Origin: Acrasis kona
Lineage: Eukaryota; Heterolobosea; Eutetramitea; Acrasida; Acrasidae
Length of the DNA stretch: 39,176 nucleotides
NCBI GenBank assembly: GCA_026419775.2
Contig: JAOPGA020000973.1
Coordinates: forward strand, 1-39,176
Direction of reading: 5' to 3'
In this document: one piece after another, positions 10,544-19,751 of the stretch
Layout: each line of letters opens with the position of its first letter
Position numbering within the stretch: the stretch's first letter is position 1
Translations under genes and position numbers: made by a program
The notes under the pieces: model-generated
The model's input: only the letters and a program-made list of their open reading frames with translations
What the model was told of the DNA's origin: nothing
The model's database searches: none

Positions 10544-12208
10544 TTAAACTTTATCTTTATAGTAGGAACAAGGAGAGGCTGCATCGCTAAAGTAACTATC
10601 ACCATTTCTACACGTTCCATCTTTGTGATGATTAGTTTCAATGATTATTGACGAAAGCTTACCTGCATGATTTGCAGCAACAGCGTACCATGCATCACGA
10701 TAATTGGATGTGAATGTTCTGTCTTGACTTGCCCTCTGGCATGAGGAAATTGGAACCAACCCATCACTCGACTCTCCAAAATCAACAATCTCGCTCAGTA
10801 TTTTGAGGGCGGCACTATAAACACTTGTTAATCCATAAGCACTAATTCCGCACATGCTTCCCTTGATTCTTGAGCTTGCAATCTTGTACAAGTCATCGAT
10901 GCACTCTTGAGTGATTTGGGTGCAATACGAGGGAACTAGGGTCAAGTAAGAGGGATAAGAATGATTGGTGCCCGCTACACAATACCCACCCTTGTCTGCG
11001 ACATAACGATATAATTTTGCTTTGCTAACAGGCCATTTGCCAGACTCTGAACCCTCACAAACTTCTTCCAACCTTACCACGGCCTTAGTTCCCCCAAATG
11101 GACCCATCAACTGATACCATGAGGTTGTGTTGACGTCAATGTCACAAAACCCATTCTTTATCGCAGCACTCAACACCAAATTACCCATAGAATGTACAAA
11201 CAAAACAGTGTCACGGATCATCATGTCCGTGGAGTTTTTATTTAATGCAACATCGCAGTAAGCTCTTTGTAGCTCTACATCATTCCAACCTCTTCCCTTG
11301 GTCTCTTCCTTGATGAATAATCTCTCTTTGCACTGAGGAGTGTACTTGTGAACGTTGCCCCAGTATTGAACGAACTGGTCGCTGATGGGTCCCTTCTCTA
11401 CCAAGTACTGACCGACTCCGTGAAGAAAAACACAACGCTTGGTGGCATCCGTAGACACTGCACGCCCTCTGCGAATTATATTGTTGCAGTTGCGATGGTG
11501 ACGAATGTTAGAGAATGGACAACACTTTTCAAATTTCATAAACCATAACAAATCTTGTTCGCCATCATCATCATCATCAAGATGATGAGGATTGGACATG
11601 TGAGGTGAATTCAATTTCAAGTCTTTTATTTTACAATTCAATTCAAGGTTTTCAACAAAGCTGTGTAATAATTGTTGACCATGTGCAATCTCCATGCGAA
11701 TAAAGTGGGCAGTGAACTTTTCAGCAATGAACAAGTTATTGTCGCACACGACAAGTGGTGTTTGGTCGTGAAGGCGAATCACATTGAGCGAACTATTGCT
11801 GATGCAGTTTTGTGCGAATAATTGAGTATCCAGTATTTCACGCTCCTTGACAGGCACGACCTCTTGATTGGCGAGCACTAACATTGGATTCGATAGAAGC
11901 GAGAGCAGCACTTGCGGTAGTGGGGTTATGATTCCTTCGCACTTGGGCGAGCCCATTATAAACGTTTGTGCATTTCCTCCCATTGATGTGTTGTAGTAAT
12001 AAACGATTTTAGAGTTGTTTTGGGTCAGAAATGCTTCAACGTATGCTCTTGTGTTATCTACGTATGCATACCCTTCATACCCAGAAGGATCGAGTCTCGA
12101 TGCTACTTTAGTGTGCACAAAATACCGAGGGAGATGCATCCATTGCGCGTGTACTAATGTAAGCAAAAACAGTATTAACACTTGCAGTATACACATACAA
12201 GGCTTCAT
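10544..12208 (-). CDS. Secreted alpha/beta-hydrolase fold protein
   Basis: Intronless, 554 residues. The first ~21 residues form a signal peptide ending near LVHAQW. Residues 22-255 have no recognised fold and include an acidic run (DDDDD, 211-215). The C-terminal half is an alpha/beta hydrolase: oxyanion-type HGVGQ (263-267), nucleophile elbow VHSMGN with S340, a likely acid in ESSDGLVP, and a likely catalytic His in ANHAGK near the C-terminus. Many cysteines and N-x-S/T sites fit a secreted or lysosomal protein. Substrate (lipid, ester or amide) cannot be read. Confidence 0.75.
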   Translation of the reverse strand: MKPCMCILQVLILFLLTLVHAQWMHLPRYFVHTKVASRLDPSGYEGYAYVDNTRAYVEAFLTQNNSKIVYYYNTSMGGNAQTFIMGSPKCEGIITPLPQVLLSLLSNPMLVLANQEVVPVKEREILDTQLFAQNCISNSSLNVIRLHDQTPLVVCDNNLFIAEKFTAHFIRMEIAHGQQLLHSFVENLELNCKIKDLKLNSPHMSNPHHLDDDDDGEQDLLWFMKFEKCCPFSNIRHHRNCNNIIRRGRAVSTDATKRCVFLHGVGQYLVEKGPISDQFVQYWGNVHKYTPQCKERLFIKEETKGRGWNDVELQRAYCDVALNKNSTDMMIRDTVLFVHSMGNLVLSAAIKNGFCDIDVNTTSWYQLMGPFGGTKAVVRLEEVCEGSESGKWPVSKAKLYRYVADKGGYCVAGTNHSYPSYLTLVPSYCTQITQECIDDLYKIASSRIKGSMCGISAYGLTSVYSAALKILSEIVDFGESSDGLVPISSCQRASQDRTFTSNYRDAWYAVAANHAGKLSSIIIETNHHKDGTCRNGDSYFSDAASPCSYYKDKV

Positions 12209-12592
12209 GTCTTAATTATTTTTTAAATGATGGGGTGTCATCATTTGGAAAATCCTAACAAAATTGGTCAAAATAGAAGATTCATAGGTGTTTACAATAG
12301 GGAGTTCGTTAATGTGTATTCTTACAGTAAACCAATTGACAGGTATGATGCGGATTGAATTTGAAATATTGTTTTAACATATTTGTGGATTTGATTCAAT
12401 TGCTCATCCCAAGTTAGGCCGTATATATAGATCCTAAAAGAGAAAACAATGATGTACGGTCATAATTTTATGCACGATGTTGGAATTTGTTAGGTTACAC
12501 TGAGTTAGAGAAGAATACTCTGCTTCTAAATAGAGTCCCGCCAATTTTTTTTTATAAATTACAAAATATTCAGCCTTTACAATCATAACGTC
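12209..12592. promoter_or_regulatory. Divergent intergenic region, hydrolase / BAR protein
   Basis: 384 bp between two divergent starts. A TATATATAGA stretch near 12421 is the only TATA-like signal. I see no ORF or RNA gene. Confidence 0.35.
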
Positions 12593-13543
12593 ATGAACGC
12601 ATCTGCAGCTGTCCTAATGAATGATGACTCTCCGCTTGGAGTACTTCAATATCAGGATAATTTAAAGTCTAGAATTGCTCTTCTTATAGACCAAATGGCG
12701 AACCTGAGGACTGCCATGATTAAGCATGATAATTTTACAAGGGAGGCAGTAGCCCAGAACGTACAAATTTCTACAACAACAAGTATGGTTGATCTGGGAG
12801 AGCATAGCGACCTACAGAATACTTTAAGAGGTCTCTCTAGTGCATTGGCTATAGTGAACGAGCAGACATTATTTATGGGAGAGAGAGTTTCTGTAGTTTG
12901 TTCTGTAGACATTGAACGACTACAGGCATCGATGAAAGTTCTCAAAACATTAGTTGAAAGCCAGAGGAAACAAAATAGAAAAGGCATAGACAAGAAGAAC
13001 AAAGTGTACAACTACAAAAGCACTGAGGACGAAGCCAGAATAATAAGAGACAAAAAGATTCTTCAAGACAAAGTCAACCACGAATTGAGCGAGTTCAAAT
13101 CAATAATTGACGATTATATTCATTCTCAACTCCTATATCACAGCAAATCATTCGAGACGTGGGCGAATTTGTATAAAAAGAGCAAGAAGCAAGATCTTGA
13201 GAAGAAAAATAGATTGGCCAATGGCAATGTCACACCAACAATCAACACACAGAACAATTTGGCACTTTCGACGCAAAAGAGAAGTACTATGGTGCAGGAT
13301 AAAACAGATAATCCAGGAGCATCTGTGACATCACCATACAATGAAAACAAAAAAAGTGTCACCATAGCGCACAACTTCCGTGGTGATGAATCAGATGAAG
13401 AGGAAGAACCTAAAAAAAAGGATCAATCAGTCAGGACTAGTGTGAATGCAAAATCTATGCATACTAGATCTCAAAGTATGAGGACACCAAGTACCATGAA
13501 CAATACCTCGTCCATAAGACGGACGCCAAGCATGAACATGTAA
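12593..13543 (+). CDS. FAM92/CIBAR-like BAR-domain protein (ciliary)
   Basis: Intronless, 316 residues. Residues 15-200 are almost entirely helical, with heptad-like spacing and the order of elements found in FAM92/CIBAR proteins, including the late segment ELSEFKSIIDDYIHSQ and LYHSKSFETWANLYKK, which closely recalls the corresponding FAM92 helix. From 205 on the chain is low-complexity, rich in Ser/Thr/Asn with an acidic patch (DESDEEEEP) and basic repeats. Known FAM92 proteins bend membranes at the ciliary base and bind Chibby. Given the SPEF2-like gene in the same window, a basal-body/flagellar role is a fair guess. Family assignment is from pattern recall, not a search. Confidence 0.6.
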   Translation: MNASAAVLMNDDSPLGVLQYQDNLKSRIALLIDQMANLRTAMIKHDNFTREAVAQNVQISTTTSMVDLGEHSDLQNTLRGLSSALAIVNEQTLFMGERVSVVCSVDIERLQASMKVLKTLVESQRKQNRKGIDKKNKVYNYKSTEDEARIIRDKKILQDKVNHELSEFKSIIDDYIHSQLLYHSKSFETWANLYKKSKKQDLEKKNRLANGNVTPTINTQNNLALSTQKRSTMVQDKTDNPGASVTSPYNENKKSVTIAHNFRGDESDEEEEPKKKDQSVRTSVNAKSMHTRSQSMRTPSTMNNTSSIRRTPSMNM

Positions 13544-13862
13544 TTTATAAAATGTATTAAATCTTTCCGAGCTATTACATTTCACGCCCAAATAGATGGC
13601 ACAATTATGAAGATATTAGGTGTCGAACAGGATTTTGGGTGTGCCATTTTCTTGGCAATGAATTTAAGCGCCTACAGCTATTATCCAATGTTATGTCCTA
13701 AGCTTAAAGGGCATATGTGAACGCAGCCTGAAATCTTCTTATGAAAGACAAAAAAGTTGTTCCTCCTTCAACTTCTTTTATGTTTATTGTAAATCCAAAT
13801 AAATCAACATCGTGCCTTTTCGGCTCTCTTTGAGTTAATGTCAATCATGATCCTAAACACTA
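13544..13862. other. Intergenic spacer between BAR and C2 genes
   Basis: 319 bp between two plus-strand genes, holding the 3' flank of one and the upstream region of the next. Nothing specific is seen beyond A/T-rich tracts. Confidence 0.4.
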
Positions 13863-15333
13863 ATGTCAGAAACCGTTATCAAGACAAGAGCTATATCTGA
13901 GAAGTTGCATGGTGATACTGAGTTCTTGGCAGGGCCACACTTGGAAATAATTGTACATAATGCTACTGGAATAAGGAATTCTTCAAAACCCAAGAGACTT
14001 AGGAGACCATTCGTGATGTTTGTAGTGGGCAATCAAAAAGCAAGAACAAAATCTAAAAAAAAGACCCTCGACCCTGTATATAATGAGTCATTGTACTTTA
14101 GCATTAATGGAATCGACGTCAGTAGTCAGGAATTTAATGTCACATTTGAATGCTACGACAGAAGCAATATAAGCATTGCACACAAGTTACTTTCCATAGG
14201 AGGAGCTAATATCGACTTTAAAGAACTTTTGAAGACACAAAAGTTAGACATCTCTTCCAAGTTCCTGCGGGGTGGCAGCATACACTTTTCTGTTTATGCT
14301 CGTAACCTTATTGTAAGCAAAAAGAAGATACAATCAGACTGCGAGAGATTGGCCGAGCTCCAACAAAGACAACAAAACATTGATTCATTCCTAAAAAGTA
14401 GAGACTCTCAACAAAGTGAAAACAGGGTAGTTTTACTGCAAGAAAAAGTTCTTGTGGAGGCCAAGGTGAAGCTCATACAAGAGAAAATATTAGAGGCCAG
14501 GTAAGTTCATGCTCAATGATTGAACCTAAAAATCAAAAAGGAGGCTCAGGGTCGCCACTTTGAAGAGAGAACAAGAGGAGCACAATGAAGTGTTGTCCAA
14601 CCTGAGAAGAGCAATACAAGAGGAAGAAAAAAGACAACGCGAGGAGGAAGCGGAGGAGAATAACAGAGCGGAGCAAGAGCGCCTCCAACAGGAACAAGAC
14701 AAGATTAGAGCACTACAAATGCAAAGGAGAGAGCAAAGAGGAGAATTACACAGACAAAGGACAGAAAAGAATCAAATCAGACAAGAACTAGACAAATTGG
14801 AACGGGTGCGAATCGAACAAGAGAAACTAAAACAAGAATTGGCCAGCTTGGAGGAACAAAAAAGATTGATGAAGGAACAAGCAGAATTAGAAATCCAAAG
14901 GCTGAACGAAGAACGCCAACGTTTGGAGGCAGCAGTGCTCGAACAACAAGTCCTGATGCAAAGGAGCCCGACCGTCGCAGGGCCGCCCACTCCAGTTCCA
15001 CAACAAGAACAAACGCAACCAGTCACTAGGAGCAATTCTTCTCTATTGTTGATGATGCAGCAAGAAGAACAAAAAAGACAAAAAGAAGTGGAGGACATGT
15101 TGATCAGGGAGGAACAAGAGTACCTGAGCGAACAAATCAAATTCGATCGACAATCACAACAAGAAAAGACGAGCGCGTTCAAGCCGTTCAAGCCATCCGC
15201 ACAGCCCATGGAGCGATTCGAAGAGGAACCAAAGAACGAAATCACCCCTGATCTGATACAATCCATCAAATTAAAAAAGACCACTCCGAGGAATGCAAGA
15301 GAGTCGATGATTTGGAAGAGCGTTTTTGGTTGA
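13863..15333 (+). CDS. C2-domain and coiled-coil protein
   Basis: Exons 13863-14500 and 14541-15333 (40-bp intron, phase 2) give 476 residues. Residues ~25-150 look like a C2 domain: LEIIVHNATGIRN as strand 1, then the KARTKSKKKTLDPVYNES segment typical of a C2 strand-4 turn. Few acidic loop residues are visible, so calcium binding may be lost. Residues ~160-400 are a long charged coiled coil rich in Glu, Gln and Arg; a Pro/Gln/Ser stretch and a short conserved-looking tail (TPRNARESMIWKSVFG) follow. Such C2-coiled-coil proteins often sit at centrioles, transition zones or membranes, but no named family can be given. Its stop codon lies only 8 bp from the stop of the opposing ARM gene. Confidence 0.75.
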
Positions 15334-15341
15334 ATAAATGT

Positions 15342-16379
15342 TTATATTAACGACGTGTAATACCTTGTGACCACTTGGTTGATTCTTCGAATCAATAATT
15401 CGCACAATTCTGAAATTTCCGAGTGCTTGATGTGAATCATGGCCACCGATTTGATCACGCCGATCGAATTTTTGCACTCGCGCAGCACTTCGCAATTCAC
15501 CGTCAGAGTGGTCGCGCATGCCAGGGCGCTCAGTGCGCATTGTTGCAGTTCCACATTGGATCTGTACTGGTCCATGCGGTCCACGATGAGTTGTATGATT
15601 TGTGGTTGTCCCACGATCATTTTGCTGTGGCCTCCTTGTTCTTGTGATAAATTCCACATGAACCGAATGCAACAGACTTGTAATTCTTGACTCTTTATTC
15701 TTTGCATTGTGGCGGTTATTGCCGATGCCGTCTTGTTTTGTATTGATTTGTCGCAGGAGATGATGTCTGCCAGGAGGTTGACCCCTGCGATTTGTACTTG
15801 CTCGTCGTTGGGGTACTTGAGTATGGTCAACTGCAAGATTTTGTCCGTCTCTTGTGCGATTTGTTGATTGAGCGTTGCATTCATCGACAAATTCCACAAA
15901 AAGTTGATCGCTGCGATGGTGACTTTTTCACTTTCGATCAATCTATCGAGGGCTTGTATCGTGTGCCTGATGGGATTATACTCTATGGCTAGGTATTGAT
16001 TTGTGTCGTTCAATGTAGCATTGGCAGAGCAATAAAAAGCTGCCTCCAATACTTGGAGGTCATCTGTGTTCATAATGATTGATAACAGGACCTTCATTCC
16101 ATCTTTTTCCACGAACAAGATTTGATTGCACTCGTGCCATAGTATCCTGCGTATGATTCTTAAACATGGTGCAACGATTTGACTATTTTGCTTGTTCCTT
16201 GTTAGCGTAGCGATCAGTGTTGATATTGAATTTGTATAGTTTAGAGATTCGTCGTCGTTCCAATCAGGCGAAAGCACTTTGTGTTCTAGTGAACTTAACG
16301 CTTGGTTGATTATTGTGTCATCATTGCTCTTGAAAAGCGTCAAAATACATTCATCAACCATCTCCACTGAGGCCGCCAT
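15342..16379 (-). CDS. Armadillo-like repeat protein
   Basis: The protein from the first ATG (16379, MAASVEMVDE) has 345 residues; the open frame runs upstream to 16403 but only from a TTG. It is made of helical repeats of about 40 residues with recurring signatures: VTIAAINFLWNLSMNATLN, VQIAGVNLLADIISCD, LQVCCIRFMWNLSQEQ, LQQCALSALACATTLT. These are ARM/HEAT-type units, five to seven in number, likely a protein-binding superhelix. No catalytic motif or membrane segment. The exact family is not recognised. Tail-to-tail with the C2 gene, 8 bp between stop codons. Confidence 0.7.
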   Translation of the reverse strand: MAASVEMVDECILTLFKSNDDTIINQALSSLEHKVLSPDWNDDESLNYTNSISTLIATLTRNKQNSQIVAPCLRIIRRILWHECNQILFVEKDGMKVLLSIIMNTDDLQVLEAAFYCSANATLNDTNQYLAIEYNPIRHTIQALDRLIESEKVTIAAINFLWNLSMNATLNQQIAQETDKILQLTILKYPNDEQVQIAGVNLLADIISCDKSIQNKTASAITATMQRIKSQELQVCCIRFMWNLSQEQGGHSKMIVGQPQIIQLIVDRMDQYRSNVELQQCALSALACATTLTVNCEVLRECKNSIGVIKSVAMIHIKHSEISELCELLIRRINQVVTRYYTSLI

Positions 16380-16474
16380 TTTGTAATGAAGTTTTATCGA
16401 CAATCGGTTGACGCAATAGAGGTCCGAGTAATCTTTTCATTCATCCTCGGGTTGTTTCTTTCGTGACTAACGTG

Positions 16475-16745
16475 TCAAATGTTGTCGCCTGTTTTCTCCG
16501 CATCATTGTACCTAAGCTCGTTGAGTATGTCGGTTGCGTGCTGGTATAATCTGGGATGGAACTTGTTCATTTGTGACACTTTCGTGAGCTTCTTTTCTGG
16601 TATTGAAGAACAAGTACACGTCTTTTGTTACCACTGTGTTCCAGTGCTTGCATGCTGCCATAGATCCTCCAATGACCGTTTGTATTACACTCTTATTAGT
16701 TCTTTGAAATCCCTTGTGGGATCTTCTTTCCTTATCGATTGACAT
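16475..16745 (-). CDS. Possible small two-exon protein, unknown
   Basis: Tentative. From an ATG at 16745 a frame opens (MSIDKERRSHKGFQR...). Joining 16745-16578 to 16540-16475 across a 37-bp GT-AG interval gives 77 residues ending HATDILNELRYNDAEKTG plus three more. Reading straight on gives a stop at 16512 and a less protein-like tail. The donor (GTCACA) is weaker than the GTAAG/GTACG donors used elsewhere in the window, which lowers confidence. No family is recognised. Confidence 0.3.
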
Positions 16746-17065
16746 TCTACTGAGTGTTTACTAGTGTTCCTTGGTGTGATCATTGTTAGGTTCTTGAAAT
16801 AATTAAATAAATAATTAAATAAATATTAAAATAAATAAATATTACCAGTCAAGTCAATCAAACAACAGATAATGATCTATGAACAAGTGAGTTATATAAC
16901 AATTAAATGTTCTGTTGTCCAAACACTTTGTGTTATGATAACGACACTTTTGATTGACAAGATTATTTGTCAGTTGGTTGACTGATCGCGGGATATATAC
17001 CGATGATTGGTGATGACAAATAGGAACTTTTTAGTGATCACATTTCATAAAATTGACAACGGAGC
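16746..17065. other. AT-rich spacer with (AAAT)n-type repeat
   Basis: 320 bp upstream of homocitrate synthase. Positions about 16798-16850 form a degenerate A/T microsatellite of AAATAAATAATT units. A TATATACC lies near 16993. Otherwise nothing is seen. Confidence 0.5.
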
Positions 17066-18375
17066 ATGAACATTCACAGAAGACTCTTGGGCAGTATACT
17101 GAATAATACTATTAGCAGAAGCTACGGAACACGCCCTCCAGCGAAAAGGAGCGTCCACTTGATGGAAGAGAAGAAGATTAAAGATTTCGCTATCATTGAA
17201 AGCACACTAAGAGAGGGAGAACAATTCGCGAATGCATTCTTCGACACTAATCAAAAAGTTCAAATTGCCGGCATGTTAAATGACTTTGGTGTGGAGTACA
17301 TTGAGCTAACGAGCCCCGCTGCCAGCAAGCAATCTTTTGAAGACTGCAAAGCCGTTGCCAGCTTAAAACTCAACAAAAGCAAGGTAAAAATGCAACATTT
17401 ATTCATGGGCTTAAATTTGAGTAGATTCTGACCCACGTTCGCTGTCACATGGACGACGCAAAGCTTGCTGTTGAGGCTGGTGTCGATGGTGTGGACGTTG
17501 TTTTCGGGACGAGTTCCTACCTTAGAGACTTCTCGCACGGAAAGGACATTTCGTTCATCATCAAGGAAGCAAAGAAAGTAGTCGAATACGTCAAGAGCGA
17601 AGGAAAGGAAGTTAGATTCTCAAGCGAGGATTCCTTCCGCTCCGACCTAACCGACTTGCTCAAGATTTACTCGGAGATTGACAACGTGGGAGTGGATAGA
17701 GTTGGTATCGCCGACACCGTTGGCGTGGCACATCCTCGCCAAGTCTACAACCTAGTCAAACTCGTCAGGCAGATAGTGTCCTGCGACATTGAATTTCACG
17801 GTCACAACGACACAGGGTGTAGCATCGCCAACAGCTTCGCTGCTCTAGAGGCAGGATGCACTCACATTGACACTAGCGTATTGGGCATAGGAGAGAGAAA
17901 TGGCATCACACCACTTGGTGGCTTGATTGCCAGAATGTACACCGAGGACGAAGAATTGGTCAAGAGAAAATACAACTTGAAAATGTTGAGAGACATTGAG
18001 AATGTGGTGGCCGACTGCGTGAGCGTTACGGTGCCGTTCAACAATTACATCACTGGGTACAGCGCATTCACACACAAGGCAGGTATACATGCCAAGGCCA
18101 TTCTCAACAACCCAAGTACGTATGAAATCATGAAGCCAGAAGACTTTGGCATGACGAGGTTCGTTCACATTGCCCATCGATTAACCGGTTGGAATGCCGT
18201 CAAGAATAGAGTGGAGCAACTTGGGCTGGAGATGACCGATGATCAAATCAAGGAGGCAACAAACAAGATTAAGAACTTGTCGGACTTTAAGCAGCAAACA
18301 ATAGATGACATTGATGCTCTTCTGCATCAATACCATACTGCAGGCGCCAATATCCGAACAGCAAATAGAGCATAG
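17066..18375 (+). CDS. Homocitrate synthase, mitochondrial type
   Basis: Exons 17066-17383 and 17425-18375 (41-bp intron, phase 0) give 422 residues, close to fungal Lys20/Lys21. It condenses acetyl-CoA with 2-oxoglutarate to homocitrate, the first step of lysine synthesis by the alpha-aminoadipate route. Diagnostic stretches are [19 protein letters not shown] (substrate and metal site), [22 protein letters not shown], the HGHNDTG metal motif and [14 protein letters not shown], all nearly as in fungal enzymes. The first ~25 residues are basic, Ser-rich and lack acids ([10 protein letters not shown]...RSYGTRPP), like a mitochondrial presequence. The GH5 gene starts 64 bp after its stop. Confidence 0.92.
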
Positions 18376-18439
18376 AAATAAAACTTGTTGCATATGTAAA
18401 TCGTTGTTGTCGATCATTTTTGTAAAGGTAAATATTTGA

Positions 18440-19720
18440 ATGCAACGGGCGTGTGTGGTTTTATTTTTGTTGATTGGATTGGCTCTATCAGTTCCAAACA
18501 ATCATGTTGCCGATCGTATTCGCAATGGACTTCCAATGAGGGGCGTCAATCTTGGTGGATGGCTGGTAAGTGTAAAATCTTTGATGGTTTAATGAATTGT
18601 GGAGGTGGCGGAACATTGGATGACTTCCACATCATCCTTGTGGGATGATATACCTGGTGATGTAGTACAACAAGGAGAGTATGCACTGATGAAGAGTTGT
18701 GGCAATTTTGAGGGTACAAGACGCTTCGGGCTTCACCGCTCCGACTGGATTACTGAGGATGATATCGAAGAGATTGCAAAATCTGGTCTCAATGCCGTTC
18801 GTGTCCCAGTTGGCTTTTGGATTACTGGGTTTGATATGCAAGGAGGAGATGAATCTCAAGACTGGAAAGTTTACGCCGCAGGGGCACTTGAATACCTCGA
18901 CCTTTTGGTCCAAGACTGGGCGAAGAAGCACAACATTGCAGTGCTTGTCGACCTACACGCCGCTAGAGGCAGTCAAAATGGATACGATCACTCTGCGCCT
19001 AAATTCTTCAACAAGTCTACTTGGTCGAACAACACCCAAAACGTTGAAAACTCAATCGGTGCGTCATTTTTCATGTTGAATTCATTCTAACGTTCAAAGA
19101 CGTATTGGAATTTCTAGTCAAACGCTACAAAGACGAGGAAGCATTCCTTGGCGTTGGATGTTTGAATGAACCAGGTGGAACGACCGACGAAAATGTCCTT
19201 AAACTTTATTACACGAAAGCATACGATCGCATTAGAGCCATCAGCTCTAAACACTTATTCGGAGTGGCACCATTGATCACTCAGCAACAACTCAACGCAT
19301 CAGATTGGCAATCGTTTTTACTTGCCCCAAAACACACCGACGTCATTCACGAGTGGCACAAGTACTTTAAATTCCTTGGATGGGAGGACAAGACAGAGGA
19401 TGATGTGTTGAAATACGTATATGGTGAACTCAAAAGTGACATCAAGAATTGGAAAGGAAACAGATTGTTCATTGGAGAGTGGAGCTTATCGACAAATCCA
19501 AGTGCTCCGTTCAAAGATGCATCTCGATGGAATACTTTTGCGAGTGGTGTCGTTGATGCCTACAGCAATGCACCAGCTGGGTGGACTTATTGGACGTAAG
19601 TAGATTGATTTAAAATTGTGTTTGACGACATTTAGATGGAAGGTGAGCAATGACGAGGAACAGGTGCTACCGTGGTCGTTAAGAAGTTTGATTCGAGCAG
19701 GAAAGTTTCCAAAGTTTTAG
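18440..19720 (+). CDS. GH5-family glucanase (exo-1,3-beta-glucanase-like), secreted
   Basis: Exons 18440-18565, 18605-19058, 19100-19595 and 19636-19720 (introns 39, 41, 40 bp; phases 0,1,2) give 386 residues. A signal peptide (about 1-18) precedes MRGVNLGGWL, the classic GH5 opening. Visible later are VDLHAARGSQNG (the usual DLHGAPGSQNG), the acid/base E217 in LNEPGG, the nucleophile E320 in FIGEWS, and WTYWTWKV near the end. This set resembles GH5_9 exo-1,3-beta-glucanases of fungi more than bacterial cellulases. It would cut beta-1,3-glucans of food organisms or of a cyst wall. The ATG at 18440 is chosen because it gives the signal peptide; its stop lies 31 bp from that of the opposing patatin gene. 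Confidence 0.88.
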
Positions 19721-19751
19721 ACATTGAAATTTTTAATAAACATTTTTTGTG

